From NCBI RefSeq assembly GCF_023856365.1, contig NC_064540.1, positions 3,531,501 through 3,595,500 on the forward strand: a DNA stretch of 64,000 nucleotides. Direction: 5' to 3'. The stretch comes from Brienomyrus brachyistius. Its lineage: Eukaryota; Chordata; Actinopteri; Osteoglossiformes; Mormyridae. Position numbers and translations under genes: made by a program. This document shows, piece by piece, positions 50,299 to 62,180 of the stretch. Below the pieces are notes generated by a model. That model saw nothing but the letters and a program-made list of their open reading frames with translations, searched no databases and was not told where the DNA came from. The first letter of the stretch is position 1; every line of letters begins with the position of its first letter.

Positions 50299-50996
50299 TA
50301 TACAAGTAGGCTTAGTTCTCGCTGTCTGAGCTCCTGATTTACGAGTTCATGCCTGTTTGGGGATTTTGTGCCGCAAAAATAAAAATTTTATTTTTCATAA
50401 TTTAAAATTAATGAGTGCTTCCCAATAACGTGGTACATGGCCCAACATCAGATCACTTTCTGATAATGCTTTGTGAAATATTTAAATGTGCATTTGTACC
50501 TTACACATCCGCGTATTTGCAGCATTACACCTCACGGCATATTTTACAATGATGCCCAATTTTTACCAGTTTGTTTCATGACCCAACCAGATCCCCGTAA
50601 TACACCAGGTTCATCTGATGGATTGTTTCTGAACAAGCTCAGAAACACCAACTCGGAAGGGGATACATGAAGAAAAATCTGCTGAAATTCAAAGTGACCA
50701 AAATTAACTGCAAATGTTACACTTTTAACGAAGGAGTGCTCTTTGTTTGTCTCCTAGGATTTTTTTTGTTTAATTGCTCATATACTTTTGATGAAATGTT
50801 AATTCTAATAATACGTCTGTATTTTCTTTGTTTATTTGACAAAAAAAAATTATGGTGGTAATTTTTTGGCTGGAACCAAAGTGATCATTTTTGTAACATT
50901 TCTAAAGCTACAGTACATACCTCTTGCTTTGCGAGTTCTTGATTAACGAGTGACAATTTGGAATGAATTAGCTCGTAAAGTCGAGAACTACCTGTA
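50271..50996. mobile_element. Pogo/Tigger-like element, 692 bp, beside (TA)n
   Basis: A short A-run and (TA)n tract (about 50268-50301) abuts the left end. The element 50303-50994 has ends CAAGTAGGCTTAGTTCTCG and (reverse complement) CAGGTAGTTCTCGACTTTAC, and TA at 50301-50302 and 50995-50996. The CTCGACTTACGA-type terminus is Tigger-like. No transposase reading frame was recognised inside, so it is non-autonomous. Confidence 0.65.
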
Positions 50997-51231
50997 TTTT
51001 TAAAAAGCGTAGAAGATTTAATTACGTATGTATTATGAACACTTTGAACTGTAGCAGTTATCAGTGGTTTAAAATTTTTGTAGAAAGGTTGAACTATGTA
51101 TTACTTGTACAATTGCATTTCAGGGTCATTTCATTCATTCTTTGCCAGTGCCGTTAGCGACACTGCACTAGAAGTGCTGCATGTGGATGCTGCTTTCATT
51201 CTTTAACGCCTCCATCTCTCTTTCTCCGCAG

Positions 51232-51315
51232 TGATCTGTAACTTCCGGGGCTCCGTGTCTCAGGGCCTCACTCTAGAGATCGGTGAAAGCGTTCAGATAC
51301 TTGAAAAGTGCGAAG
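51232..51315 (+). CDS. DOCK3-like guanine exchange factor, coding exon 2
   Basis: This 84-bp exon follows a pyrimidine-rich tract and cag acceptor (AG at 51230-51231) and ends at a consensus donor gtaagg (51316). Joined to exon 1 it restores a GTG valine codon and gives VICNFRGSVSQGLTLEIGES and then VQILEKCE, with one base left for the next codon. This matches the start of the SH3 domain of DOCK3: the GLTLEIGESVQILEK part is the usual SH3 region around the RT loop and following strand. DOCK4 has Ala-Ser-Phe in place of Cys-(Asn/Ser)-Phe and a different Gln/Tyr position, so DOCK3 is favoured. SH3 of DOCK proteins binds ELMO and takes part in autoinhibition. The domain is completed by exon 3, outside the window. 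Confidence 0.93.
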
Positions 51316-52673
51316 GTAAGGTTCCTTTCTTTATAGATACCAATCGTACATGAATCCAAATGCCTTTTTTTCCCCATTATGGATGAAGGCTCAGTGTATT
51401 TGAATTAAATAATAGCAGGTGGACAAACTTCAAAAGGAACAAATGTAACCAGTAACTCAAGGCTGTGGTCAGAATGCAGGGCGCATCTTCACTGCTCTAA
51501 TGCCCACAACCTCCTGGGTCTGAAATCCAGTGTTTTAATGCAGCCAAAATGCCTGCAGTTTGTTTCACGGGCCTTACTCCGGTGAGATTTGACCTCTAAT
51601 ACAGATTTTCACCGCTCAAATCAGATAGTAGGCCTTTTTGTTGGTGTAAATATGCAATATACTTAATTGCTTTGGGCACCAAGTTCCGACACCAGTTCTG
51701 CCATTTGTAATTTATAAGCCAATTTCAGGCTAATTCATCGGCCAGTTTATAACACATAATGGTAGGCTTTAGAGAATGTACGAGATAAATACACTGTGTT
51801 TTTGCAATGCCGAATATATTTGCCATGGTGAGTTATCTACTTGAAAACGCATTTGTGTATTTCATGTCAGTAAAATAAAACCATAGTAGCTTGTTGTTCT
51901 CCAGGTTATAGATAGGTAAGAAGACATGGTGCACAGTGAGTTATTCTCTGAAATACCCGTGTTTGTGGCCTGATGTTATAAAAGTAGATTTACAAGAGCA
52001 GGCAGAGCATTAAACTCAATGGAGCCAAAAGGAAGGAGATGCTGATGTCCCAGATATCTTTGGTGTTTGCTGCCCTATAAGGAGCCCATTGTTTTTGCTG
52101 AAGGAGAGACTTCTGTCTGCAGAAGCCATATGAATAACGAGATCAACAGCACACCATTAGGTCTCCATGGATGTCGGGTATTGACGAAACCCAAGATGGC
52201 CTACTTCTTGGGAGCCTTTTGACCTTGGGACATACTGAGGGCTGGTCTCGAGGAGGAAAGCATATAAGCAAGGCTTCGAAACCCATTGAGAATGTGATTC
52301 CTGTGCATTCTTAATGACTAACCAGTTTAATCCTGGGGGATGTGATGCAAATCAATACAGTAACCAGCAGGACACATGTTAAAGCTGGTCACAGCTTGAG
52401 AGTGTATGGTAATACCACCCCCTGTGAAGTTGTAGACCTCGTTTCTTCATTACCTAGAAGAAAGTATCTGTGACGTCAAAGCGGTTTTTCCATGTTGAGG
52501 TTGGAAGCCAGATGCTATGACATCAGGAGAAGATTCACAAAGGACACAGTAGGTTAGCATAGCTTGAGACTTGAGAATATTCACATTTATTGACGTATAT
52601 TACCAATCTCAGATAAAAGAAACAAACAATAGCCTGGAATGTATACACTGCATGATGCCCAAATGCCCATAAA
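51316..52673. other. Intron 2, nothing recognised
   Basis: No repeat or exon was recognised. Confidence 0.5.
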
Positions 52674-53200
52674 CAGTCGGCCCTCGTTTATCACGGTTAA
52701 TCAGTTCCAGACTCTACCGCGATAAGTGAATTTCAGTAGGATTTAGGATTTATTTATACATCGAATATTTACGTAGTTAGAGCATAGAAAATTTGTTTAC
52801 AACCTTCTAAATACGGTTTTTAACATTATTAGAGCCCTCTAGACACGAAATAACACCGTTTAGTCACCATTACTGTTATGATTGCCGGACACGGAAGCCG
52901 GAACGGGGAGACGAGGAATCAGGATCGAAGGGTTTATTTGGAATCACTCCAAATGCAGGACATAGAAACATGTAACATCAAAATGTCAATGACAGACAAA
53001 ATACGAGAAAATATGACATATTAGACGTTACAAATATCATATTATTATTATCATACATTTCATTACAAAGAGCAAAGATGGTTCCGATGCTTAGTGATGT
53101 ATGATTTTTACTGTCTCGATCAACTTTTTAATGAATATACAAAAAACCGCGATAGAGTGCAGCCGCGAAAGTCCAAGCGTGAGGTGGCGAGGGGCGTCTG
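52674..53200. mobile_element. Pogo/Tigger-like MITE carrying a nested insertion
   Basis: The left end is CAGTCGGCCCTCGTTTATC; the right end, reverse complemented, is CAGACGCCCCTCGCCACC. Near both ends are 'accgcgat' words in opposite orientation. This is a widespread fish repeat of the 'CAGTCGGCCCTCG...' type. The right end is more decayed. The insertion at 52872-53020 accounts for part of its length. Confidence 0.7.
52872..53020 (+). mobile_element. Nested element related to the 20763 LTR-like element
   Basis: It starts TGTTATGATTGCCGG and ends 'atatgaca', echoing the TGTCA...TGACA ends of the 20763 element. It shares the general order of a CG-rich head followed by 'gggtttat..ggaat'. No clear target duplication was found, and it looks truncated. 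Confidence 0.45.
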
Positions 53201-53787
53201 CACAGCATACCTGACAGGAAGTGATATGCAGTGGTAAGTGTCTAATATTTAAGATTAACCGACCAGCTTCACCTTGGTTAAACAAAGAGTTGCTTAACGG
53301 TAGCACTGGGATCAAAGACGCTTGGTTTCAAGTTGCCTGACATTTCCGACAGTAATGGACATGCCATCGATGACAATTCTATTGTAAGTATTCTAAGTAT
53401 TGTGAGTCATTCTTGTGGAACCCATCTCAGAGGAAAACAGGAAGAAAAAGTCATCTCCAGACTGTTTCGCTTTGCGCATCATCCAGATGTAGAATCTTTT
53501 TTAATACAAATGTTTACAGTGCCATTGCTTCAGTAACACTTATTAACGCAGCTCAAGGACTCTTCATGTCCTTCGGGAAAAGTCACTTTGACACGTCCCA
53601 GGAGATCTGGGAATTAGATTTCTATTACATTTCATGTTTCCTCTTCTGATCTCTTTTAATTATGTCTCCATTTCATATGTCAATAGTTGTCATTGATATC
53701 CTGTTGAATTTTTTATTTTTTTTTGTAAGTTTAATATTCAGTGGTTGAAATTGTTGAGCCTATTCCAGTGCATAATATACAGGTAAT
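53201..53787. other. Intron 2, nothing recognised
   Basis: No feature identified. Confidence 0.5.
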
Positions 53788-54134
53788 ATCCAAATTTTCC
53801 AAACTGCTTATCCTACTGGGTCGCGGGGGGGCCCGGAGCCTATCCCGGAAGCAATGGGCATGAGGCAGGGAACAACCCTGGATGGGGGGCCAGCCCATCA
53901 CAGGGCACACTCACACACCATTCACTCACACACCATTCACTCACACATGCACACCTACGGGCAATTTAGCAAGTCCAATTAGCCTCAGCATGTATTTGGA
54001 CTATGGGGGTAAACCGGAGTACCCGGAGGAAACCCCACGACGACATGGGGAGATCACATGCAAACTCCACACACATGGGACTCGAACCCGGGTGTGAGGT
54101 AACTGTGCTAACCACTGCACCACCATGCCGCCCC
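53788..54134 (-). repeat. Near full-length DANA/mermaid-like SINE
   Basis: Minus orientation with head GGGCGGCATGGTGGTGCAGTG at the right. The core is intact. It has an internal tandem duplication of 'actcacacaccattc' around 53910-53945 and a deletion of about 20 bases between the B box and the core-distal part. The (ATGG)n tail is almost lost. No clear target duplication was found. Confidence 0.9.
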
Positions 54135-55664
54135 ATTTTATATAAGATATTAGACCTTATTGTTTTTTTTGTTTTTTTTTGTGTAAGTTACTTTTTCACA
54201 ATGGATGTGTAATATATGTGAACACACGCACAAAAATCACGGTTCGGTACATATCTTGGTTTGGAAGTCAGGGTTTGGTCCGTCTTCAGTTCCACAGGGG
54301 TAAAAGAAACAAAACATAAACTGATTCTATTGTTTCTTCATTAAATAGTAGTTTACTGAACAAAGTATGATTGTGTTTCCTAAATAAAAAGTCTCAGTGA
54401 ATACTGCTGCAACTTACTCATAGAATAAACTAAAATTTACATAGAAGTAAATCAATGTAAATATTCTCTCAAGTAAATAAAAATACAATAAATATCCATT
54501 AAGGTGATCTGTACTGTATTTTTAGATTAGCAGCTTTCAGCTTCATATTAAAAATATGAACTGGACAAATATTGTCTCAAAAAAAAACATATAATAAAAC
54601 AAATATCCATTATGGTGCAGCGTTTAAAGAAATACCTGGGCTGTACTTGTATTCATATTAGCAATTTCCAGCTTCACATTAGGACGTGCGCGCGCATTCG
54701 GGGTGGTACGGCTTCACCCGGGGGAAACACACAAACACATTTATTTACTATATCTGTTCGGTACAAATGCTTACACATCTGGTACGAAAACGTGTACCAT
54801 TACACTCCTAATACACACACACCCTACATATAATATAGATAGCCAGTTTGCAGTTTGATGCCTTAACATCTACGATGCATTAACATGGAAGGCCATACAA
54901 ACGCTATGTCTATAAAGAAAATATTTTCCTTCTTAGATGTTGCCTTTGTGGTGGTCTGTTAACAGGTTCCAGGGGGAAAAAAATGACACTTCACACACAG
55001 GTAGACAAGGTTTCCAATTGATAATGCAAAACAGCTAGAAATTAAACTAAATATAATTTTAGTAGTTTTCTTTTTTGGCAGAATTGGTTGCAGTGCAATG
55101 AAAACTCGCATCTTGGGTGACACCACTATATAATATTAGGGGACTGTGAAACTTCTAACTGTGTTTTAGATCAGTACAGACTGATTGTACCGTGTTCAGG
55201 ACAATTTTTTTTTCAGAGTGAGAGAGAGTGTGTGTGTGAGAAGAGTTTTGAAATGTTCTTGGGCAAGTTTATCTCACACCTGCCAGCCGCCACTCACTTT
55301 AGTTGTGAGAAGTGATGGCGATGGGTTAGAATGATTTAGGCTTTTGGGAACAGGATGGGGACCTTCAAAGTACTTCCCAGCTGCCGAGTGTCTGCATGTT
55401 CTTTGTTTAAAGACGTTCTTTCAGGTTCTGGAAGATGTGACAGGTCGATTTTGTATGTAAAGGCTGTCGTCAGCATCCGGAGCCTCATTCCCATTCTAGT
55501 CCTGCGAGGCCGTGATTTTCAGAATGGTGATGAAGCGAGGAGGCGATGCAGGATGACTTTTTTTTTTTTTTTAGCTGTCATGGCATAAATAAAACACCAA
55601 ATGAATGAAGTTGAGGGAAAGTAGTTGATTGATGCATCATGTGAACCCTGTTAGCCAGTTTCTG
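54135..55664. other. Intron 2, nothing recognised
   Basis: AT-rich; T-runs and a short (AC)n near 54818. No exon or transposon was recognised. Confidence 0.5.
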
Positions 55665-55870
55665 TTGACCCGGGGCACTGTGGTGGTCCAGATAACATAT
55701 TTGCCTCTTACTCCAGGCTCCTGCTTACAAATTCTGCCCCAGCTCTGAGTTTAATATGTTTTTTTTTTTCTGGACAGTCTGGTTTCTTTCTGCAACCCTG
55801 AGGAACGTGCTATGTTAGTGTACGTACGCCCGGCGCCCCATCCGGAGTGAGCCTAGGGTCCTGCTCCGTG
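55665..55870 (+). repeat. Old DANA-like SINE
   Basis: 'ggggcactgtggtggtccag', 'cagtctggtttctttctgc' and 'ccggcgccccatcc' follow the SINE order, with a T run inserted in the core. It is diverged. Confidence 0.45.
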
Positions 55871-56592
55871 CTTCCTCGCCTGCTTTCAGAACTGTGATGA
55901 TCCGAACCCTGAACACAAGTGGGGGGTTTTTTTTTTTTTGGGAAGATTTTCTGTTATTTCATTATGGCAAAAAAAACGCAAAGATGTACAGACTTCTTGA
56001 AGGGAAGCCTATGTGTTTAGGCTGAGAAGAAGCGAATAAGCACTGGGTCATGGTGTAGGAGAGGTGTACCGTGGCCTTCGGACTTCTGATGGTGCGGAAC
56101 ACAGCTAAGCCATTATTGATTGTTTTCATAGCATTTTGAGCTCCTGATGTATCGGATCTCGCAGATATCAAATCCCTTGAACCCTGCAGGTGCTGCCTCA
56201 CCAACGCATTTCAACTCCTAATGCGTCGGAAAACACAAGAGGTCCTCTCTGCTCCTGACATCCTCTGGTTGGCTATCAGTTAACAAGGCTTGGCATGATT
56301 GATGACGAGCTAATCAAAATAAATCTCTGTGTTCCGAAGATAGTCGACAGAACAAGCTTAAACGGCTTCTAATTCATCACCTTGCAGACTTCCAGGGACA
56401 GATGCAATGCAGACATAATGGTGATAATATTGATAATCATGGCTTTGGTGGTGCTGCTATTGGGTATTTAGGCATTTTACATAATTGATGACAGCTGATA
56501 TCAGATATCAATAATAACTTATTGGTTGGTTGTTCATATATATATGTTTTATCATATTACTTATGCAAGAATTGTAACTATGCCAAGACTAC
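55871..56592. other. Intron 2, nothing recognised
   Basis: No feature identified. Confidence 0.5.
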
Positions 56593-58072
56593 TACAGTCA
56601 TGTGAAAAAATTAGGACAAATATTTAGTACTTTATTAAGAAATATCAATATTAAATCAACCAGAACATATCAATATTAAATCTTGTTTCAAATTATATCT
56701 GTATATGAAGGTGATATAATTGCATCGCTTATGCAAAAACAAGACACAAATTCACTTATTTAACAAAAGAAATTTAATAAGATGCTAATTCCTGAGGAAA
56801 AAGTTTGGAGACCCTGTGCCCTAATAGCTAGTATTTTTCCCCTTGGCTGAAATAACCTCAGTTTACATTTCTAAAACCATATACCGGTCTCTGAAATCAC
56901 TGGGAGATAGTTTTCCTCACTCTCCAATGTGGAATTCCTTAACCTTCGTGATGTTTAAACGGTGTCATGGCCCATTTGAAATCACCTTACAGCATCGCTA
57001 TAAGATTCAGATCCAGGCTTTAACTTTGAGAGTTCCAGAACTCTCAGTTTCTTTCTTCTAAACCTTTTCTTGGTAGATTTACTGGAATGTTTTGGGTCAT
57101 TGTCATGCTGCACGGTTCACCCCACACTTTAGCTTCAACTTCTAGACAGATGATCTCACTTTGTCCTCATATACCCTCTGATATGATGAAGACTTCATAG
57201 TGGATTCTATGATGGTGAGCTGGCCAGGTCCTGCTGCAGCAAAGCAGCCCCAAACCATGACATCTCCACCCCCAAACTTCACAGCTGCTATGAGGTTCTT
57301 TTGCTCAAAATCTGTCTTTGGTTCACACCAAACATGTCCTCTGTTACTTCGTCCAAATAATTCAATTTTAGATTGATCTGTCTAAAGCACATTTTTCCAT
57401 GTTCCAAAAGTCCTCATCTTTGTCTACTGTAGATGGTCTCTGGCAAACGTGTCATTCAGACGTGTGCCATCTCTTTCTGATGGTAGATGCATGTGCCTTG
57501 ACATCAACTGTGGCAAGAGCTTCCTGTATGTCACGTGATGACATTGTAGGATTTGTGGAGACTTTTTTCAGCATCTTGCAGTCTGCTCTTGGGCTGAACT
57601 TAATAGGGCAGCCTGCCCTTCCAAACTCTCTTGATCTTTCTGTATCCCTTCCCAGACTCATATGCATCTACAATCTTCTTTCTGATGGCATCAGAGAGCT
57701 CTTTGGATCTCACCATGGTGATACCACTCACTTCAACAATCAAGAGCAAACCAAACTAAATGTTTGTGGTTTAAATAAGACAGGCTCCACCAAAAAGCTC
57801 CGTAACAATGTTCTAATCATCTTCACCTGATATGGTGCACCTGAGTGTAATTCTAGGCATATTGTAGTAGTAGTGGATGTGAGGGTGTCTTAACTTTTTC
57901 CTCACTGGAAATTGGCATCATAGTTAATTTCTTCCATTAAATTAGTGAATTACAGTACATCACCTTCATCTACAGATATGATTTGAAAGAAGATTTAATA
58001 TTGATAGGTTGATATTTCTTAATAAGGAAATAAATATTTAATGGGGTGTCCTGATGTTTTCACATGATTGTA
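56593..58072 (-). mobile_element. Tc1-like DNA transposon, inactive
   Basis: The element 56595-58070 (1,476 bp) has TA at both sides (56593-56594 and 58071-58072). The ends are CAGTCATGTGAAAAAATTAG and, reverse complemented, CAATCATGTGAAAACATCAG. The inverted repeat continues inward for more than 100 bp with a second copy of the 'aatattgatat' words, as in IR/DR-type Tc1 elements. The transposase gene is on the minus strand and broken. It is slightly shorter than a typical 1.6-kb Tc1, in line with internal deletions. Confidence 0.92.
56850..57716 (-). pseudogene. Tc1 transposase pseudogene
   Basis: The minus strand starts ATG at 57716 (MVRSKELSDAIRKKIVDAYE), the N-terminal paired-like DNA-binding region. 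The frame is lost after about 35 codons. A second frame resumes with CPIKFSPRADCKMLKKV and NPTMSSRDIQEALATVDVK, then HASTIRKRWH. Further on, a different frame gives GGDVMVWGCFAAAGPGQL and QHDNDPKHSSKST, the block containing a catalytic Asp of the DDE triad. At least two frameshifts, a deletion and several stops make it non-functional. It is described here only as it stands. Confidence 0.9.
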
Positions 58073-58820
58073 GGTGCCACATGGGCCTGGCAGATAATGT
58101 TGTCATACCTGTACTAGGACTGAAGCTGTAGTGTGGTGTATTTGAATGTAACCCATCATTTCTGTATTTCCATCTTGTGTCCATGTGAGTTTTCGACAGC
58201 TATCCAAAATGTGTGCTCTTAATTTGCTATTCTCCGCCTCACCATGGCTATCAGTGTGAACGAGAACTTGTGTTCAGTTGATGACATCAGGATAAGAGAA
58301 ATTGTGACATAATGTGGTCCTCAGGAAAAACAAAAGGAGTTGCAAACACAAATGCTTTTTACTTGCAAGTGGGGTTTTTGTCTCTCAGCCCATGGGAAAG
58401 CACTTCAGTAGTCCACTCTGGAAGATTTATGATAAAAACTTTGGGAAAACAAAGCCCAACAGCCCTGTGAGTTGGAGTACCGATGATTAACTGACTTGTC
58501 AAACTCTTGGCAAGTGATCACTGACAGAGATTAAAAGGAGCTTTTTGTTAGGATGATTTTTGAGCTGGCTCTCGAGCAGCTCATCACATCGCGCCTACTG
58601 GGCTGCTGGGTTGATGCCAGTTCAAGATGCATATATATATGTTTGGTCTTTGGGAAGAAAGTAATGCAAAGTCAGGAGTTCATGTATTTGGCATTAACTG
58701 GGTAATTAGTTAAAGCAATTACACATGTTAATGGTAATTTTAATGGCAATTTAGATAGAGATAGATTTTATTGTAGGGATTTACAGATGGTGCAGGTGTT
58801 GTCATTAACAAATTTTGCAT
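58073..58820. other. Intron 2, nothing recognised
   Basis: No feature identified. Confidence 0.5.
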
Positions 58821-58822
58821 TT

Positions 58823-59983
58823 TAGGGCGTACTCACATTTAGCCCAGTTGCCTTAGCACCTATTGTCCCCCCTCTCCATTCCTCCATTGATCTGTGCTAG
58901 GGGTTGGCACTACACCGGTGTCATAGTCATTTCCAGTGTGATTCCGTGCCACAATATAGATTTGCTCTATCCCGGTGACACCGCATTGAAGTCTACAGCC
59001 AAATTATACCACAGCCTGTTTATAAAACATAAAGCATTTTATTTTCTTCAAAGCTTCAGTTGAAATATGAGTACGTATCCTTATACAGTCTATGTAACCG
59101 TTTTATCTGCGTTATGTGATTTTTATATTACACACTCTGACGGGGTGTTACGATAGCATATTAACAAAATTCAAAAGAAACAGATTTTGTGTAATTGTAC
59201 ACATTACACGCTTTCAGACTCTAACGCAAGAAATCTTATGGCAAACGTATATTATTCCATTATAAACCTAAAATTAGCTACATCAAAAGTGTTGGGATAG
59301 TTTGCAGAGCCTATAGACTATTTACGAGGTAAATGTAAATGTTACATACATGTAAATGTGTGTGTATGTGTGTGCAGACTTGCAATTGGAAATCTAACTC
59401 AAACTAGCTGACCAGAGTTGGCAGCCCTACGTTTCATTTGAAATTAAGTGTAAAATGCATTGTTTTCAGCTGAAACGGCTTGTCGTGCCCTTTGATGTTA
59501 CTCCGACAATCACCTATGTCACTTTTTGTAGACCTGTCTTTTTGGATCTTTTTAAAACTGTCCATACCCAAGTGTAATTAAAGTGTAAATTAGCAATTAA
59601 AGTGTACTTATTATATTATAAATATATTATAAAGTATTTTTTTTTATAAAGGGACAGAACATACCAAAACTCCCAAAAAAAAACTAATGCCATGATCTAG
59701 TATGCAGTCATTTTTATTTTTATTTATTTAAGTCTGGTCTGGCTAATGCATAGTGTATATGTGCGTATGCGGGTGTCCGTTAAATCATTGACGTCATATC
59801 TGCGTTATGTACTTGGGCACGGTTAGCAATCGCACTAGATGCGTACCGAGTCCGATTCACCACGCTTGGGCCCACCTTCAAATGGGCCCAGTCACAGTTA
59901 AGCATACTTTGTCAAGAAAACTGGACCTTGGGGGTCAAACGTGCTAGGGCACAAGACGGATTGCCTTCTGTGAGTACACCCTT
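58823..59983. mobile_element. hAT-like non-autonomous element, ~1.16 kb
   Basis: The left end TTAGGGCGTACTCACA and right end (reverse complement) TTAAGGGTGTACTCACA are inverted repeats. A second block ('ccttagcacctattgtcccc' versus GCCCTAGCACGTTTGACCCC) continues the similarity inward. These ends match a common fish MITE type I associate with hAT. No transposase was recognised and no clear 8-bp target duplication. Confidence 0.65.
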
Positions 59984-61435
59984 AAACTTGGACTGTTAAA
60001 GTGGCAAATTTCATTGAATTTTTTTCTTGGATGTGACAGGCTGCACACCAAAGGTTAATCAAACAAGAGCTCCCTCATGCTTCCTGCGCTGCTTTCAGCA
60101 AAGCCGATGCAGTGGAGATTGGAGTTAAGTCCTGCTGATGGGAGTTAGATTTAATCTGATGCCAGTCACTCTTTGCTCAGCTGTTTTTTTTTGTGAGCGG
60201 CAGTCAGGTCTGAATCAGCATGAACAGCGAGGGGTAGAGGTGTGGGGTGGGGGCCGCATACACCTGAAGGACAAGCATCCTGTACTACCTAGCTTAGGTG
60301 ATGACTAATAGAGGCACACACTCCTCTACACACACAAACGCCAAACACACTAACACGTTTTCCCCATCCCTCAGATTGAACGCAAGCGAGGCAGCCGCAA
60401 GGGCAGCCAAATGACACTCACCAATTTCATCAGTCGTATTTTGTTTTAGGTGCAAGATCCGGCTGAAAAATATCGTTCACAAGAAAGGGATTTACCTGGC
60501 CTCTCTTCCTGTTTTCCGTACGTCATTTGGATGCCAACGGGTTGCATTAGCAACTGAGTCATCTGCCGGGGAGGTGTTGTGTTAGTGACTGGTGAAAAGG
60601 GGTGCATTGTGATGTAGATTTCAGAGTCTGTATGGTTCGCGGTGCTCTCTGGAGGAAGGGGAATCAATGCGCCTCGCTTAGTGTGATCTTCTAAACAAAG
60701 GTAGACTCAGACCAGCCACTCTCCATCTGCCCTAGCGATGAGCCTCCCAAAAGGCTCACACACACCTCTCTTTTACATTCAGATGAGGAATGGGGCTTGC
60801 AGTCTTATTGATCACCGATGTCAACCTTGAGATTGTTTGGACTCGTATGTAACCATGTGCTTTGTCATACTTTTTGGGCACTAAATGGAATCCCAACATA
60901 GACCAGGGTACAGTGGTGTAATGCTGCTAAATGGGAAGACGTGGCAAGGGTGGGTAAGCTTGACCTGGACAGGTCCATGCCAGCCGGATCCTGTTCCTTC
61001 ACGTGACAGAGGAGCGGCCGTTAAAGCTGTAGAGGCACAAGATGAACATCAGCCACAAAAACTGCATTTATCTAACAGGAAGAAGCCATTATTTGCATGT
61101 GTGCCTTAATGCATAATGCATTCATGGGTGTTCCACTGTCTGAGGCAAACTAGTCATTGGAGATTGTGTTTGATCTTGCAAGTGAACAACTTGACTCTAT
61201 TTGGCAGCAATGTCTGGCAGCAAGGTCCTGTTGTGTGTTGGTTAGCGGGAGCAAACCTATATCTCCTCAGAGATGTTATTGCCATTTATTTTCAAATAGC
61301 TGCTCTTATGCCATTTCTCATACCCTATGCTGTTTTTTAAAACCTGTAATATAAAACCAAGATTTTAAGAAGTAAATAAGAAACTGCGTTCGATATTTTA
61401 AAAATGTATGTATGTGTGTGCTTGGTAGTCAAACT
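59984..61435. other. Intron 2, nothing recognised
   Basis: No exon or repeat recognised. Confidence 0.5.
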
Positions 61436-61745
61436 AGGGTGGCTGATGGGTAGCACAGTGATGGGTAGCGCAGTGATGGGTAGCACTGTAGCCTTGCCCC
61501 TCTCTGGTTGAGGGGTTCAACCCCAACCACAGCTCTCTGTGTTTGGAGTTTGCATGTTCTCCCCTTTGTTTGTGCAAATTTAGTCCCAGGACTCAGACTT
61601 CCTCCTGCAGTCCAAAAGCTGAATAAAGTGTAGCGTGTGGGTGGTTCTTCTGCTGGCAACTTGTCTAGAGTGTTTCCCATGAAAGGGTCCACGCATTCCC
61701 CTTTGGACCTCTGTAGCCTAAGTGAATGATGGGTGGATGAATGTA
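61436..61745 (+). repeat. DANA-like SINE with triplicated A-box region
   Basis: Plus orientation, from the head to 'gatgggtggatgaatg'. It includes 'ggtagcactgtagccttgcc', a B-box-like GGGGTTCAACCCC and core 'ggagtttgcatgttctcccc'. The 15-bp unit gatgggtagcacagt occurs three times in tandem (61445-61459, 61460-61474, 61475-61489) over the A-box region. The third unit runs into the normal head. Confidence 0.75.
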
Positions 61746-61820
61746 AGTTTATGAGAATCACTGCAGGTGGTTGGGAGGTAGATCATTAAATATGGATGTT
61801 TTTGTGGATTTTTTTGACAG

Positions 61821-62180
61821 GGATTTGGCCCACACAGGTGTTCCATGATTGACAGGATGTGACTCACACAGGTGTTCTATGATTGACAGGGATGTGGCCC
61901 ACAAAGCGGTCCATGATTACCAGGGATGTGGCCGACACAGGTGTTCCATGATTGACGGGATGTGACCCACACAGGTGTTCTATGATTGACAGAGATGTGG
62001 CCCACAAAGTGGTCCATGATTACCAGGGATGTGGCCAACACAGGTGTTACATGATTGACGGGATGTGACCCACACAGGTGTTCTATGATTGACAGGGATG
62101 TGGCCCACACAGTGGTCCATGATTGACGGGATGTGGCCCACACAGTGCTCCATAATTACCAGGGATGTGGCCCACACAGG
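61821..62180. repeat. Minisatellite with three-unit higher-order repeat
   Basis: About eleven units of 34-35 bp. Three unit types follow each other in fixed order: A (gatgtggcc.acacaggtgtt), B (atgtgacccacacaggtgtt) and C (gatgtggcccacaaagtggt), giving a 103-bp block seen three times and then decaying. Minus-strand frames such as HIPGNHGPLCGPH are repeat translations. Confidence 0.93.
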
